Below, piece after piece: positions 1-8,039 of a stretch of 64,000 nucleotides of DNA; the stretch's first letter is position 1; each line of letters opens with the position of its first letter. The notes beneath the pieces were generated by a model that was given only the letters and a program-made list of their open reading frames with translations, had not been told where the DNA came from and did no database searches. The DNA is taken from contig DASQMC010000063.1 of the NCBI GenBank assembly GCA_035645695.1, positions 1 to 64,000 of the forward strand, in the 5' to 3' direction. Source of the stretch: JAIVJZ01 sp035645695 (GTDB lineage: Bacteria > Acidobacteriota > Blastocatellia > Pyrinomonadales > Pyrinomonadaceae). A program made the translations under genes and the position numbers.

Positions 1-41
1 AACAGCGAGGCGAGGACGGGGTATCTTCTCAGTGGGTTCAT
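1..41 (-). CDS. 5' end of a secreted protein gene running off the left edge
   Basis: Read on the minus strand, an ATG at 41-39 opens a frame beginning MNPLRRYPVLASL, which looks like the start of a signal peptide (basic residues, then a hydrophobic stretch). A GGAGA ribosome binding site sits 6 bases upstream of the ATG. Only 13 codons are visible, so the product cannot be named. The gene would be divergent from the Ser/Thr kinase at 299. Confidence 0.4.
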   Translation of the reverse strand, partial: MNPLRRYPVLASL

Positions 42-298
42 GGCCTGTCTCCGGTAGTGAGTTGTTCTTAGACAGTCCAACTTCTACCACAGGCTGTGAA
101 CCCTTTCCTTATTCTCTTCTCAAAAGTGATAAGCGGTCAGATGATATTAGTATTGATTTAATTAAGCCCGATCAGGTATTCTGAATTGCAGGGCGATCCT
201 CAAAGGTTTTTCGCCCGCCCGCCTCAAAGTTCCAATCACGCCACACGAGCCGTCCAGACCGCCCCCTCCGGCATGAAGGGGTCTCAACAAATCACACT
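42..298. other. AT-richer divergent intergenic region
   Basis: This gap separates a minus-strand gene start at 41 from the plus-strand kinase at 299. It is clearly more AT-rich than the flanking genes between about 60 and 185 and carries one plausible sigma-70 promoter toward the kinase. No ORF with a ribosome binding site is seen. Confidence 0.5.
153..182 (+). promoter_or_regulatory. Possible sigma-70 promoter for the kinase gene
   Basis: TTGATT at 153-158 and TATTCT at 177-182 are separated by 18 bases in an AT-rich stretch upstream of the kinase start at 299. Each hexamer matches consensus at four or five positions. Transcription would start near 189. Confidence 0.3.
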
Positions 299-2020
299 AT
301 GATTGAACCCGGTGCATTGCTCCAAAACCGCTATCGCGTCATGAAACAGATCGGGCAGGGCGGCATGGGCGCCGTTTACGTCGCCACGGACGAACGTTTT
401 CACAGCACGGTTGCCATCAAGCAAACCTTCTTCGACGATCCCATGCTCCGCAAGGCGTTCGAGCGCGAGGCGCATTTGTTGAATCACCTGCGCCACGTCG
501 CGCTGCCGAGAGTCAGCGACCACTTCGTGGAGGGCGAGGGTCAGTTCCTCGTCATGGAGTTTATCGAGGGCGACGAGCTGGCGGAGTTGTTGCAACAGCG
601 CGGTGCGTTCCCGCTCGCCGAAGTGCTGCGCTGGGCCGACGAACTGCTCGACGCGCTCGACTACCTGCACACGCACGAACCGCCCATCGTCCATCGCGAC
701 ATCAAGCCGCAGAACATGAAACTCACGACGCGCGGCGGGATCGTGCTGCTCGACTTCGGGCTGGCGAAGGGCGCGGCCACGGCGACACGCGCCAGCGCGA
801 CGGCCAGCGTTTTCGGCTACTCTCGCAGCTATGCCCCGCTCGAACAGATTCAGGGGACGGGCACCGACACGCGCAGCGACCTCTATTCGCTCGGTGCGAC
901 CCTCTATCACCTGCTGACCGGCATCGCCCCCGTGGATGGACTGACGCGCGCCGGGGCGGTCATCAACAACCAGCCCGACCCGCTTCGTCCCGCGCACCTC
1001 GCACACGCGCAGGTGCCGGAGTCGATCAGTAAAATACTGCACCGCGCGATGGCCTTGAAAGCCGCGCTTCGCCCGGCGACGGCCGCCGAGATGCGCAACG
1101 CGCTGCGGCAGGCGACGAGCGCCCTCGCACACACCGCGCCGCACGGGGCGGTCGTCCACACGAACGGCGGGCATTCGCGCCACGAGGCCACAGTGCTCAA
1201 CGGCGGCACACAAATCTTCGCCGGGCACGAGGTTGCCCCTTCGACGCTTTCACAGACACGTCGGCGCCCGCACGCGTCACAGACCGAGAGCGAGTTGACC
1301 ATCGTGGATTCCTCTTTCGATGTCACGCGCCAGCCGATCAAGCCATACTCACACACCTCTTTTCATGCGCCCGAGACGCCGCAGGCGCGCAAGCATTCGC
1401 CTGTGATGGTCGCCGGCGTCGCTCTCGCCGTAGTCATCGCCTGCGCCTTCGTAGCCTTTCCGCTTCTGCGAAGCCCCGCCGCCGTCCCCTCCGATGCCGG
1501 GGCGCAAAGCGGAACTCAAAACGGCGCGCCCGTCGAGGCGCAGCCCGCAATGCCCGGCGCGACGCAGACCGAAGCCACGCTTCAGACGTTGAATCCCGCC
1601 CCCGGTCAGACGTTATCCCCGTCGCCCAATTCGCGCACCCCGGGTGAGTCGCGAACTCAAACCGGCCAGTCCTCGTCCGGGGAAGCGGCGACACCGGGCG
1701 GCTCTTTCACGAGCGCCGACGGGTCAAAGGGCGTCTCACCGGCGGTCGAGGCTTCGGCCGACAAGTCGGGTCTCGTCATTCAGCAGTCGCCCGCCGCAAG
1801 TTCGCAGCCCGCGAACAACAGCGCTGCCGAGTATGACGCGCAACGCGCGGAGGAATTGCGTAGAAAGAGACAGCAACAGGAGTTGGAATTGCAACAACAA
1901 CGGCAGAGGGAACAGGAGGCGTTCCGCCCGCCGCCCCCGCCGCCGCATCACGGGGGAGGCTACCCGCCTCCGGGCGGAGAGCACCGTCCGCCGCCGCGCC
2001 GCCCGCCGAATTTCCGCTGA
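299..2020 (+). CDS. Transmembrane serine/threonine protein kinase (PknB-like)
   Basis: A 573-residue eukaryotic-type (Hanks) kinase. The N-terminal kinase domain (about residues 10-275) shows the glycine loop GQGGMGAVY (19-27), the ATP-binding lysine in VAIK (Lys41), the catalytic loop HRDIKPQN (132-139) and DFG (152-154). A linker follows, then one membrane span near residues 370-392 and an extracellular tail rich in Pro, Ser, Gln and Ala ending in polyproline. The tail has no PASTA repeats. It probably phosphorylates regulatory targets, FHA-domain proteins being typical partners, and the next gene encodes one. A 20-base direct repeat straddles its stop codon. Substrate and stimulus cannot be read from sequence. 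Confidence 0.93.
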   Translation: MIEPGALLQNRYRVMKQIGQGGMGAVYVATDERFHSTVAIKQTFFDDPMLRKAFEREAHLLNHLRHVALPRVSDHFVEGEGQFLVMEFIEGDELAELLQQRGAFPLAEVLRWADELLDALDYLHTHEPPIVHRDIKPQNMKLTTRGGIVLLDFGLAKGAATATRASATASVFGYSRSYAPLEQIQGTGTDTRSDLYSLGATLYHLLTGIAPVDGLTRAGAVINNQPDPLRPAHLAHAQVPESISKILHRAMALKAALRPATAAEMRNALRQATSALAHTAPHGAVVHTNGGHSRHEATVLNGGTQIFAGHEVAPSTLSQTRRRPHASQTESELTIVDSSFDVTRQPIKPYSHTSFHAPETPQARKHSPVMVAGVALAVVIACAFVAFPLLRSPAAVPSDAGAQSGTQNGAPVEAQPAMPGATQTEATLQTLNPAPGQTLSPSPNSRTPGESRTQTGQSSSGEAATPGGSFTSADGSKGVSPAVEASADKSGLVIQQSPAASSQPANNSAAEYDAQRAEELRRKRQQQELELQQQRQREQEAFRPPPPPPHHGGGYPPPGGEHRPPPRRPPNFR

Positions 2021-2043
2021 CGTGCCGCCCGCCGAATTTCCGC
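1998..2043. repeat. 20-bp direct repeat across the kinase stop codon
   Basis: The same 20 bases occur at 1998-2017 and 2024-2043, offset by 26. The first copy encodes the last residues of the kinase and the second lies just past the TGA. This looks like a local tandem duplication. Confidence 0.7.
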
Positions 2044-2203
2044 CGATGGCTTGATTAGGCGGCGGTCAACCATCCCAAAAAATGTTAATGTAGGATGCCC
2101 GCGACGTATATGGATGGTTCGCGCTCGAATCGCAACGTCCCGTCGTCCGGCCCGTCGGGCTGTCATAACGGATCGAATGCTCACCCTTTGATGGAATTCG
2201 CTG

Positions 2204-3856
2204 ATGGCTGTGCTCCACATCGAAGACGCCGGTGGCCGGAAGTGGCTCTACACGCTGACGGGACAGGGACAATGCACCATCGGCCGCGCGGCCGAGAACA
2301 CCGTGCCGCTCAACGACCCCCGCGTCTCCCGCCAGCACGCGCACATCGTCATGCGCGGCGACGCCTATTTCGTCATCAACGGCGTCTTCAACGGGACTGT
2401 TTTCAAGCGCAGCGCGAACGGAATACTCGTCAACGGTCAACAGCGCGACGAGTGCCGACTCGCCCACGGCGACCGGATCAAGGTAGGCGCGAGCATCATC
2501 CGCTTCCTCCTCGACGAGCCTGCCGAGCAACCCGCGCCGCTCAGGTATGAGGATGCCGCTTTAGGGAAGACGCAGATCGCCGTGTCCGCGCGCAGTCTCC
2601 CGCACGAGGGCGCAAGCGCCTTTACAAAGGGGCAGGGTTCGCTCTCCGAGCTACAGGTGTTGCGCCGCAAGGCAGACATTCTCGCCATGCTCTACGAGTT
2701 GAACAAAACCTTCAATTCCGTCTTTAATCTGGCGGCCATCTTCGACAAGGCGACCGATATTATTCTCCGCGTCACGCCCGCCGACCGCGTCGTCGCCCTC
2801 CTCGGCACGGAATCGCCGATCACAAACGGCTTCGAGAGCCTCAGCCCCGTCGGGATAAAAGCGCGGCACGAGGCCTATCTCTCAGGCACGAGGACTCTCA
2901 CGGTCAGCCGGACGATCATCACTAAAGCGCTCGACGAGCGAATCGCCCTCCTCTCGCAGGACGCGACCGCCGACGCCGATTTCGCAGGGGCAAACTCCGT
3001 CATCGCGCAGGGCGTGCGCTCGACCATTTGCGCCCCGCTGCTCACGGAGTCGGGCGTGCACGGCGCGATCTACGCCGACCGTCTAGACCCCGCGGCCGTC
3101 TTCACGCGAGATGATCTGGAATTCCTGACCGCCATCGCATCCCAAACCGCCGTCGCCGTCGAAAGCGCACGCGCGCACGAGCGTCTGGCGCGCGAAGAGG
3201 TGGCGCGCGCAAATTACAGCCGGTTCATGCCCGAGTACGTCGTGCGCCAGATGCTCGAACATCCCGAGTCGTTCAAACTCGGCGGCGCGAATCAACGCGT
3301 GACCGTGCTCTTCGCGGACGTGCGCGGCTTCACGAGCATCTCCGAGCACGCGCCGCCGGAACGCGTCGTGCAAATCCTCAATCTCTACTTCTCCGCGATG
3401 ACGGAAATCATCTTCGCGCACGGCGGCACGCTCGACAAATACATCGGCGACGGCCTGATGGCCTTATTCGGCGCGCCCGCCGCCACGCCGCAGGATGCTT
3501 CCAACGCGCTCGCGGCGGCCGTCGCGATGCAACGCCGGATGGAAGTGCTCAACGGCGAGCTGCGCGCGACGGGCTTGCCCGAGATCAGCGTCGGGATCGG
3601 ACTGCACACGGGCGAGGCCACGGTCGGCTACATCGGCTCCGAGCGGCGTTCCGAGTACACGGCCATCGGCGACACCGTGAATCTCGCCGCCCGCCTCGAA
3701 TCCAGAGCGCAGGGCGGGCAAATCCTCTCCAGCCGCGCCGTCATCGAGGCCACCGCCGACAATCGCTTCAACCTGCGCGAGCTGCCCCCCATGAGCGTCA
3801 AAAACCGCGTCCAACCCGTCTCCATCTGCGAAGTAGCGTGGCGAAATCAGACATAG
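2204..3856 (+). CDS. FHA-GAF-class III adenylate/guanylate cyclase
   Basis: A 550-residue three-domain signalling protein with no membrane span. An FHA phosphothreonine-binding domain (about 1-110; GRAAENTVPL and SRQHAHI motifs) is followed by a GAF sensor domain (about 150-325) and a class III nucleotide cyclase domain (about 345-545). The two metal-binding aspartates of the cyclase are present: VLFADVRGF (Asp372) and KYIGDGLMALFG (Asp416). This supports an active cyclase making cAMP or cGMP. The FHA domain suggests recruitment to a phosphorylated partner, plausibly the kinase encoded just upstream on the same strand (184-base gap). Whether ATP or GTP is the substrate is not settled. Confidence 0.92.
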   Translation: MAVLHIEDAGGRKWLYTLTGQGQCTIGRAAENTVPLNDPRVSRQHAHIVMRGDAYFVINGVFNGTVFKRSANGILVNGQQRDECRLAHGDRIKVGASIIRFLLDEPAEQPAPLRYEDAALGKTQIAVSARSLPHEGASAFTKGQGSLSELQVLRRKADILAMLYELNKTFNSVFNLAAIFDKATDIILRVTPADRVVALLGTESPITNGFESLSPVGIKARHEAYLSGTRTLTVSRTIITKALDERIALLSQDATADADFAGANSVIAQGVRSTICAPLLTESGVHGAIYADRLDPAAVFTRDDLEFLTAIASQTAVAVESARAHERLAREEVARANYSRFMPEYVVRQMLEHPESFKLGGANQRVTVLFADVRGFTSISEHAPPERVVQILNLYFSAMTEIIFAHGGTLDKYIGDGLMALFGAPAATPQDASNALAAAVAMQRRMEVLNGELRATGLPEISVGIGLHTGEATVGYIGSERRSEYTAIGDTVNLAARLESRAQGGQILSSRAVIEATADNRFNLRELPPMSVKNRVQPVSICEVAWRNQT

Positions 3857-3987
3857 ACGGAGGGGGAATGGACGGAGGTGTTGAAGGAACAGTGCCGCAC
3901 GCATAGACCCACTCGATGTTTCCTGCTCCTCTATCAATTCCTCGATTGGCGGTTCACTGCGTAGCGAAGAGAAACGGTCGTGCGGCC

Positions 3988-4020
3988 AAAGTCCTTCCAC
4001 TGTTTGGGAAGGACTTTATT
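3988..4020. terminator. Bidirectional hairpin terminator
   Basis: AAAGTCCTTCC (3988-3998) pairs perfectly with GGAAGGACTTT (4007-4017) around an 8-base loop and is followed by a T-rich run. It lies between the convergent cyclase and mlaD genes, so it can end both transcripts. A degraded tandem copy of the 3' half follows at about 4021-4042. Confidence 0.75.
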
Positions 4021-4063
4021 ATTTTGGGAAGAACTTTATTGTTCGCTAACAAACCCTGAAAGA

Positions 4064-5206
4064 TTAGAAGATCGAAAATTTAATTGTTAGGTACTTCTTG
4101 GGATTCTGTCGAAAGTCGTAAAGAAGTTTGACGGATTCCGAGGAGAGTTGGTTGACGTTGTTGTAGAGGGCTTCGTCGGTGAGAAGTTTGCCGGCCGTGC
4201 CTTCGCCGCGTTGGATGCCGGTGATGATGTTGTCGATGCGTTCGGCGGAGGTGTTGAAGCGGGCGATGGCGGCGCGGGCGTCGTTGTAGAGGGCTTCGTC
4301 GGTGAGCAGCTTGCCGGCTGTGCCGCGTCCCTGCCGGATGTCGGTGGTGATCTTATTGACCTCTTCGACGGAGGTGTTGAGACGCGCGATGGTGGCGCGG
4401 GCGTCGTTGTAGAGTGCTTCGTCGGTGAGAAGCTTGCCGGCCGTACCGCGCCCGGCGCGGAGGTCTTCGGAGATGGCCTGAAGTTGGGCGGTGACACGGT
4501 TGAAGTTGTTGTAGAGCGCCGGGTCGTTGATGAGTTTGCCGGCCGTGCCGTCGCCGGTGCGCAGTTGGCGCATGATCCCTTGGGTTTCGCGGATGGTGAC
4601 GTTGAGATTGTCGTAGAACGCTTCGTCGTTGACGAAGCGTCCGAGCGTGCCCTGGCCTTCGTTGATCTTGCGCGTGATGTCCGTGACCTGTTGCGAGAGT
4701 TGGTTGAGTTGGCCGACGAGTTCGTTGCCGGACTCGGTGAGTTGCGCCATGCCGCCCTCGGTCGTGGTGGTGAGATTCTGGCCTTCCTGCACGGGATTGC
4801 CGAGCGAGGTGCCGGGCGTGATGTTGATCATGCGGTCGCTGCCTAAGAGGCTGGGCGTCGCAAGCTGTGCTTTCGAGTCGGTGCGGACGAGATCGGTGAC
4901 GGCCTTGCCGTCAACTTTGCTGTCGAGCGCGAGTATGGCCTCGACCTTCGGCGCGTTCGGGTTGTCGCTTGGCGGCAATAGCCGCACGTCGTCGACTTTG
5001 CCGATGCGCACGCCCGCGAGCCGCACCTCGCCGCCGGGGCGCAAACCCTCCGCCGTCAAAAACTGCGCCTTCAAGCGAATCTTGCGCGCAAACGAAATGT
5101 CGCCCGACGCTTGCAGGATCAGGAAGATTAAGACCGCGATGGCGATGATGACGAAGAGGCCGACGCGCAACTCCCGAAAGCCGATGGTCTTTTTGGTTGG
5201 AGGCAT
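4064..5206 (-). CDS. mlaD: MlaD-family (MCE domain) lipid-transport substrate-binding protein
   Basis: A 380-residue periplasmic protein anchored by an N-terminal membrane helix (about 14-33). An MCE domain follows (about 37-115), with AEGLRPGGEVRLAGVRIGKV typical of MlaD. It would bind phospholipid carried by the MlaE/MlaF ABC complex encoded just upstream. The C-terminal half is unusual. After a coiled-coil-like stretch it carries five copies of a GxGTxGKLxxDxALYNN motif at intervals of about 34-42 residues, and the last copies are nearly identical in DNA. E. coli MlaD (about 183 residues) lacks this extension, though longer MCE proteins occur in other phyla. It is last in an mlaE-mlaF-mlaD operon. 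Confidence 0.9.
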   Translation of the reverse strand: MPPTKKTIGFRELRVGLFVIIAIAVLIFLILQASGDISFARKIRLKAQFLTAEGLRPGGEVRLAGVRIGKVDDVRLLPPSDNPNAPKVEAILALDSKVDGKAVTDLVRTDSKAQLATPSLLGSDRMINITPGTSLGNPVQEGQNLTTTTEGGMAQLTESGNELVGQLNQLSQQVTDITRKINEGQGTLGRFVNDEAFYDNLNVTIRETQGIMRQLRTGDGTAGKLINDPALYNNFNRVTAQLQAISEDLRAGRGTAGKLLTDEALYNDARATIARLNTSVEEVNKITTDIRQGRGTAGKLLTDEALYNDARAAIARFNTSAERIDNIITGIQRGEGTAGKLLTDEALYNNVNQLSSESVKLLYDFRQNPKKYLTIKFSIF

Positions 5207-5214
5207 AGCGTTAA

Positions 5215-5299
5215 ATGATGAACGATGAACGATGAACGATGAAGTGAAAGCAAACCGCTTTGTTTTAATTCATCGTTTCGCGTTCATCCTTCATCGTTT
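5215..5299. repeat. Heptad inverted repeat, word GATGAAC (mlaF-mlaD gap)
   Basis: The left arm is tandem ATGATGA/ACGATGA words (5215-5245). The right arm (about 5268-5299) is built of TTCATCG/TTCATCC words, the imperfect complement. The loop holds AAAGCAAACCGCTTTGTTTT. It fills almost the whole gap between the mlaF stop and the mlaD start. See the findings on the heptad family. Confidence 0.8.
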
Positions 5300-5304
5300 T
5301 CCTT

Positions 5305-6222
5305 TCAGTGTCCGCGCAAGAATTTCCTGATGTACGGGTCTTCGTTTCTCTTGAGCATCTCGTCCGTGCCGCTGAAGATGATGTTGCCTTCCTTCATCAT
5401 CATCACTTTGGTGTTGATGAGGCAGAGACGCTCGCCTTCCTGCTCGAAAGTGACTTCGCCCGCGTCGTTGACGGCGGCGAACTCGCGCGAGAGATATTCG
5501 ACGTTGTTCATTTCGTGCGTGACGAAGATCGAAGAAACGTCTTCGAGGTCGCGCAATTTGATGGCTAGTTCGCAAATGGTGCGGGCGGTCGGCGGGTCGA
5601 GTCCGGCGGTCGGCTCGTCGAACATGACGATGGTCGGGCCGCCGACGAGCGCGCGCGCGATGCCGACGCGACGGCGCATGCCGCCCGACAATTCCGCGGG
5701 CATTTTATCAATCGCATCTTCAAGGTTAACGAACCGCAGCATGCGGCGCACTTCCTGTTCCACCTCTTCTTCGGGGACTCCCTGTTCGTGCAGGCGATAG
5801 GCGACGTTTTCGTAGACGGAGAGCGAATCGAAGAGCGCGCCCTCCTGAAAGACCATGCCGAAATTTTTGCGCACGCGCATCATCTCGGCCTCGGTGTAAT
5901 GGGTGATGTCTTCGCCGTTGACGAGAATCTGCCCGGCGTCGGGTTTGAGCAGGCCGAGCACGAGTTTGATGGTCGTGGACTTGCCGCACCCCGAACCGCC
6001 GAGGATGATCTTGGTTTCGCCCTTCGCCACGGTGAAGCTGAGGCCGTCGAGCACCATGCGGCCGTCGAAGGCGAGATGAACGTCGCGAAATTCGATGGCG
6101 GGCGTGATCCGTTCGTTGTCGTCCTCGGCCGCGAAGGTAGACTCCGCCGCCGCGGCGCTAACGCGGTTGTCTGCGGCGGGCGCATCGGCGGCGTGCGAAA
6201 TTTCTATGTCGGTGGAGGCCAT
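5305..6222 (-). CDS. mlaF: MlaF-family ABC transporter ATP-binding protein
   Basis: A 305-residue cytoplasmic ATPase that powers phospholipid movement with the MlaE permease. It shows Walker A GGSGCGKSTT, a Q-loop (FGMVFQEGALFDSL), signature LSGGMRRRVGIAR, Walker B IVMFDEPTAGLDP and switch histidine VTHEM. FQEGALFDSLSV is characteristic of the MlaF/Ttg2A group. A low-complexity N-terminal extension of about 55 residues precedes the domain. I place the start at the ATG at 6222 (MASTDIEIS), 17 bases after the mlaE stop, rather than further upstream inside mlaE. No mlaB (STAS) or mlaC is present here. Confidence 0.92.
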   Translation of the reverse strand: MASTDIEISHAADAPAADNRVSAAAAESTFAAEDDNERITPAIEFRDVHLAFDGRMVLDGLSFTVAKGETKIILGGSGCGKSTTIKLVLGLLKPDAGQILVNGEDITHYTEAEMMRVRKNFGMVFQEGALFDSLSVYENVAYRLHEQGVPEEEVEQEVRRMLRFVNLEDAIDKMPAELSGGMRRRVGIARALVGGPTIVMFDEPTAGLDPPTARTICELAIKLRDLEDVSSIFVTHEMNNVEYLSREFAAVNDAGEVTFEQEGERLCLINTKVMMMKEGNIIFSGTDEMLKRNEDPYIRKFLRGH

Positions 6223-6241
6223 ACGTGTCAGAGCGTAAAAC

Positions 6242-7012
6242 TCAAGTGCCGGGCATGTCCAGAATAACCTGTAACGCCTTGGCAAGGAAGAAGTCGGCGA
6301 TAATGACGACGATTGACGAGGTGACGACGGCCGAAGTGGTCGAGCGGCCGACGCCGACCGTGCCGCCCTCCGTGCTCAAGCCCTTGTAACAGGAGATGCT
6401 GCCGAGAATGAGCGCGAAGACGAGCGGCTTGATGACGCCGCCGATCATATCGTCGAAGGTGATGCCGTAGCGCACCGAACTGAGAAACGTGCTGCTTGAT
6501 TGCCCGTAGAGCGTCGTCGCCACCGCGCCGCCGCCGATAATGCCGACCACGTCTGCCGCCACGGTCAAAAGCGGCAGCGTGATGAAGAGCGCGACGAGAC
6601 GCGGCGCGACGAGTTTGCGCACGGGGTCTGTGCCGAGCGCGCGCATGGCGTCGATCTGTTGCGAGACGACCATCGACCCGAGTTCGGCGGAGATGGCCGA
6701 GCCGACGCGACCCGTCACCATCAGGGCGGTCAGCACGGGACCGAGTTCGCGCACGAGCGAGAGGGCGACGAGGTAGCCGGTCTGATCCTGCGCGCCGTAG
6801 TATTTGAGCGTCGGGAAAGTTTGCAGCGTGAGCACGCCGCCGGTGAAAAACCCGGTGAGTATGATGATCGTGAGCGAGCCGACGCCGATCACGTCCATCT
6901 GCGCGATCATCTCGTTGAAATAGGTCGGACGGCGGAAGAGCCTGCGTGCGGCGCGCGCCACCAGCAGACTCGTCTCCTGAACTTCCAGCAGGGAACGTAG
7001 GGCAATGTTCAT
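6242..7012 (-). CDS. mlaE: MlaE-family ABC transporter permease
   Basis: A 256-residue inner-membrane permease with about five or six hydrophobic helices. Family features include GVGSLTIIILTGFFTGGVL, VTGRVGSAISAELGSM and MRALGTDPVRKLVAPR, the conserved cytoplasmic loop that contacts the MlaF ATPase. It is the first gene of the minus-strand mlaE-mlaF-mlaD operon. The complex shuttles phospholipids between inner and outer membranes, and the direction is not evident from sequence. No strong ribosome binding site is seen upstream of the ATG. Confidence 0.92.
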   Translation of the reverse strand: MNIALRSLLEVQETSLLVARAARRLFRRPTYFNEMIAQMDVIGVGSLTIIILTGFFTGGVLTLQTFPTLKYYGAQDQTGYLVALSLVRELGPVLTALMVTGRVGSAISAELGSMVVSQQIDAMRALGTDPVRKLVAPRLVALFITLPLLTVAADVVGIIGGGAVATTLYGQSSSTFLSSVRYGITFDDMIGGVIKPLVFALILGSISCYKGLSTEGGTVGVGRSTTSAVVTSSIVVIIADFFLAKALQVILDMPGT

Positions 7013-7336
7013 GTGTGAACTTTAGAAACGGGCACGTGCGCCCGTTCGTAGGGATCGCTCGCCCGGACGACGCGCCTCCGAGCACTCTCGGCGCGCGCAG
7101 CGACAACCGGCAAGCCGTTCGTGACTGATGATAAAAGGGCGCGCAAGACTTTTTGCGAGACGAGCAAGATCGAGCAAGTCAATGATGCGCAATAACCGGG
7201 CAAGGCGTCAAGCGGGCAACAAGTCGAAAATAGAAACTGGAAAGTAGTTAAAGGCAAAAAGGCGAACAGGAAGAGAGGGCTTGCATGCTCTCATTTTCCC
7301 GCTCGCCCTTCAACGTTCTCATTGTCGCACGGTTCT
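7013..7336. other. Intergenic region upstream of mlaE; nothing firm
   Basis: This gap lies between the mlaE start and the end of the Spy-like gene, both minus strand. It should hold the mla promoter, but I could not identify convincing boxes. A weak GAGAG/CTCTC hairpin near 7274-7295 could act as a terminator for the Spy-like gene. No credible ORF is seen. Confidence 0.4.
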
Positions 7337-8026
7337 TTAAGGTTTCCCGTCGCGAGAAGGGGCGGCGACCGGCGCACGCGTGGCCGGGGGCGCATTCCGT
7401 TCGTCCATCGAGCGTTGCCGCTGTTGTTGCTCGTGAGCGCGACGCCGCGTGCGGTTTCCGAAACGGGCGGGCGCATCGCCGGGAGAGTCGTCCCGTTGCC
7501 GGGGAGGTTGATTCATGCGCCGGGCGCGCGTGCGGCTCTGTAGTCGGAGGCGGCGGAAGGCGTCGAGTTGAGCGGGTGAGAGGACGCGCCGGATTCTGAG
7601 TTCGGTCAAGGAGCGCAGGCGCACCACGGCGGCCTGCGCCGCGCTCAACTCGCGCACGAGATTTTCGACGACGGCTTCCTCAGGGTTGGCGGAATAGATC
7701 GCTTCGTCGAGCGCGCGGCGGGCTTGCCGCAGACGCGCGCCGAATGCGCGTCCCTGCGGTTCCGTCTCGCGCCGGATCGCGTTGATCTGCGCGCGCTGTT
7801 CGGGCGTCAGATTCAGGGCGCGGAGCAAACCGCCAGCGCCCGGCCTTCGCGCGCCCGACTCGCGCCGCGCCCCCGGCTGCGCGACGGGCGCTTCCACATC
7901 CTGCGCCCGCGCCCCGGCGATGCCCGCCGAAAAAAACAGAATGAGCAGCAACAGGCCGACAAAACGGGACTCGCGCGCTCTCAACTTCTTTATGAACTCT
8001 CTCATTCGTTTTAAACGACGCACCAT
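7337..8026 (-). CDS. Spy/CpxP-like periplasmic protein
   Basis: A protein of about 229 residues with an N-terminal signal or anchor helix (LLLLILFFSAGIAGARA, ending in an AxA site). It carries an LTPEQRAQINAIRRE motif and a second LSPAQLDAFRRLR motif, the LTxxQ-type pattern of the Spy/CpxP/heavy-metal-resistance group. The C-terminal tail is rich in Arg, Pro and Gln. It starts 14 bases after the anti-sigma stop codon, so it belongs to the sigma/anti-sigma operon and is probably an envelope-stress effector or chaperone. An internal ATG at 8005 is an alternative start, and neither has a clear ribosome binding site. Confidence 0.72.
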   Translation of the reverse strand: MVRRLKRMREFIKKLRARESRFVGLLLLILFFSAGIAGARAQDVEAPVAQPGARRESGARRPGAGGLLRALNLTPEQRAQINAIRRETEPQGRAFGARLRQARRALDEAIYSANPEEAVVENLVRELSAAQAAVVRLRSLTELRIRRVLSPAQLDAFRRLRLQSRTRARRMNQPPRQRDDSPGDAPARFGNRTRRRAHEQQQRQRSMDERNAPPATRAPVAAPSRDGKP

Positions 8027-8039
8027 GCGGCGACGCGGC

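Noticed and set aside
42..298. Riboswitch or tRNA in the left-edge gap
   Set aside because: I found no cloverleaf, conserved riboswitch core or CCA end. It looks like an ordinary divergent promoter region.
4171..4460. Tandem DNA repeat as a non-coding satellite
   Set aside because: The repeat unit is explained by the in-frame amino-acid repeats of MlaD, and it varies mostly at third codon positions.
4148..4846. Plus-strand open frame of Gly/Val/Glu repeats opposite mlaD
   Set aside because: Its repetitiveness is the mirror of the MlaD repeats. MlaD has a membrane anchor, an MCE domain and operon context.
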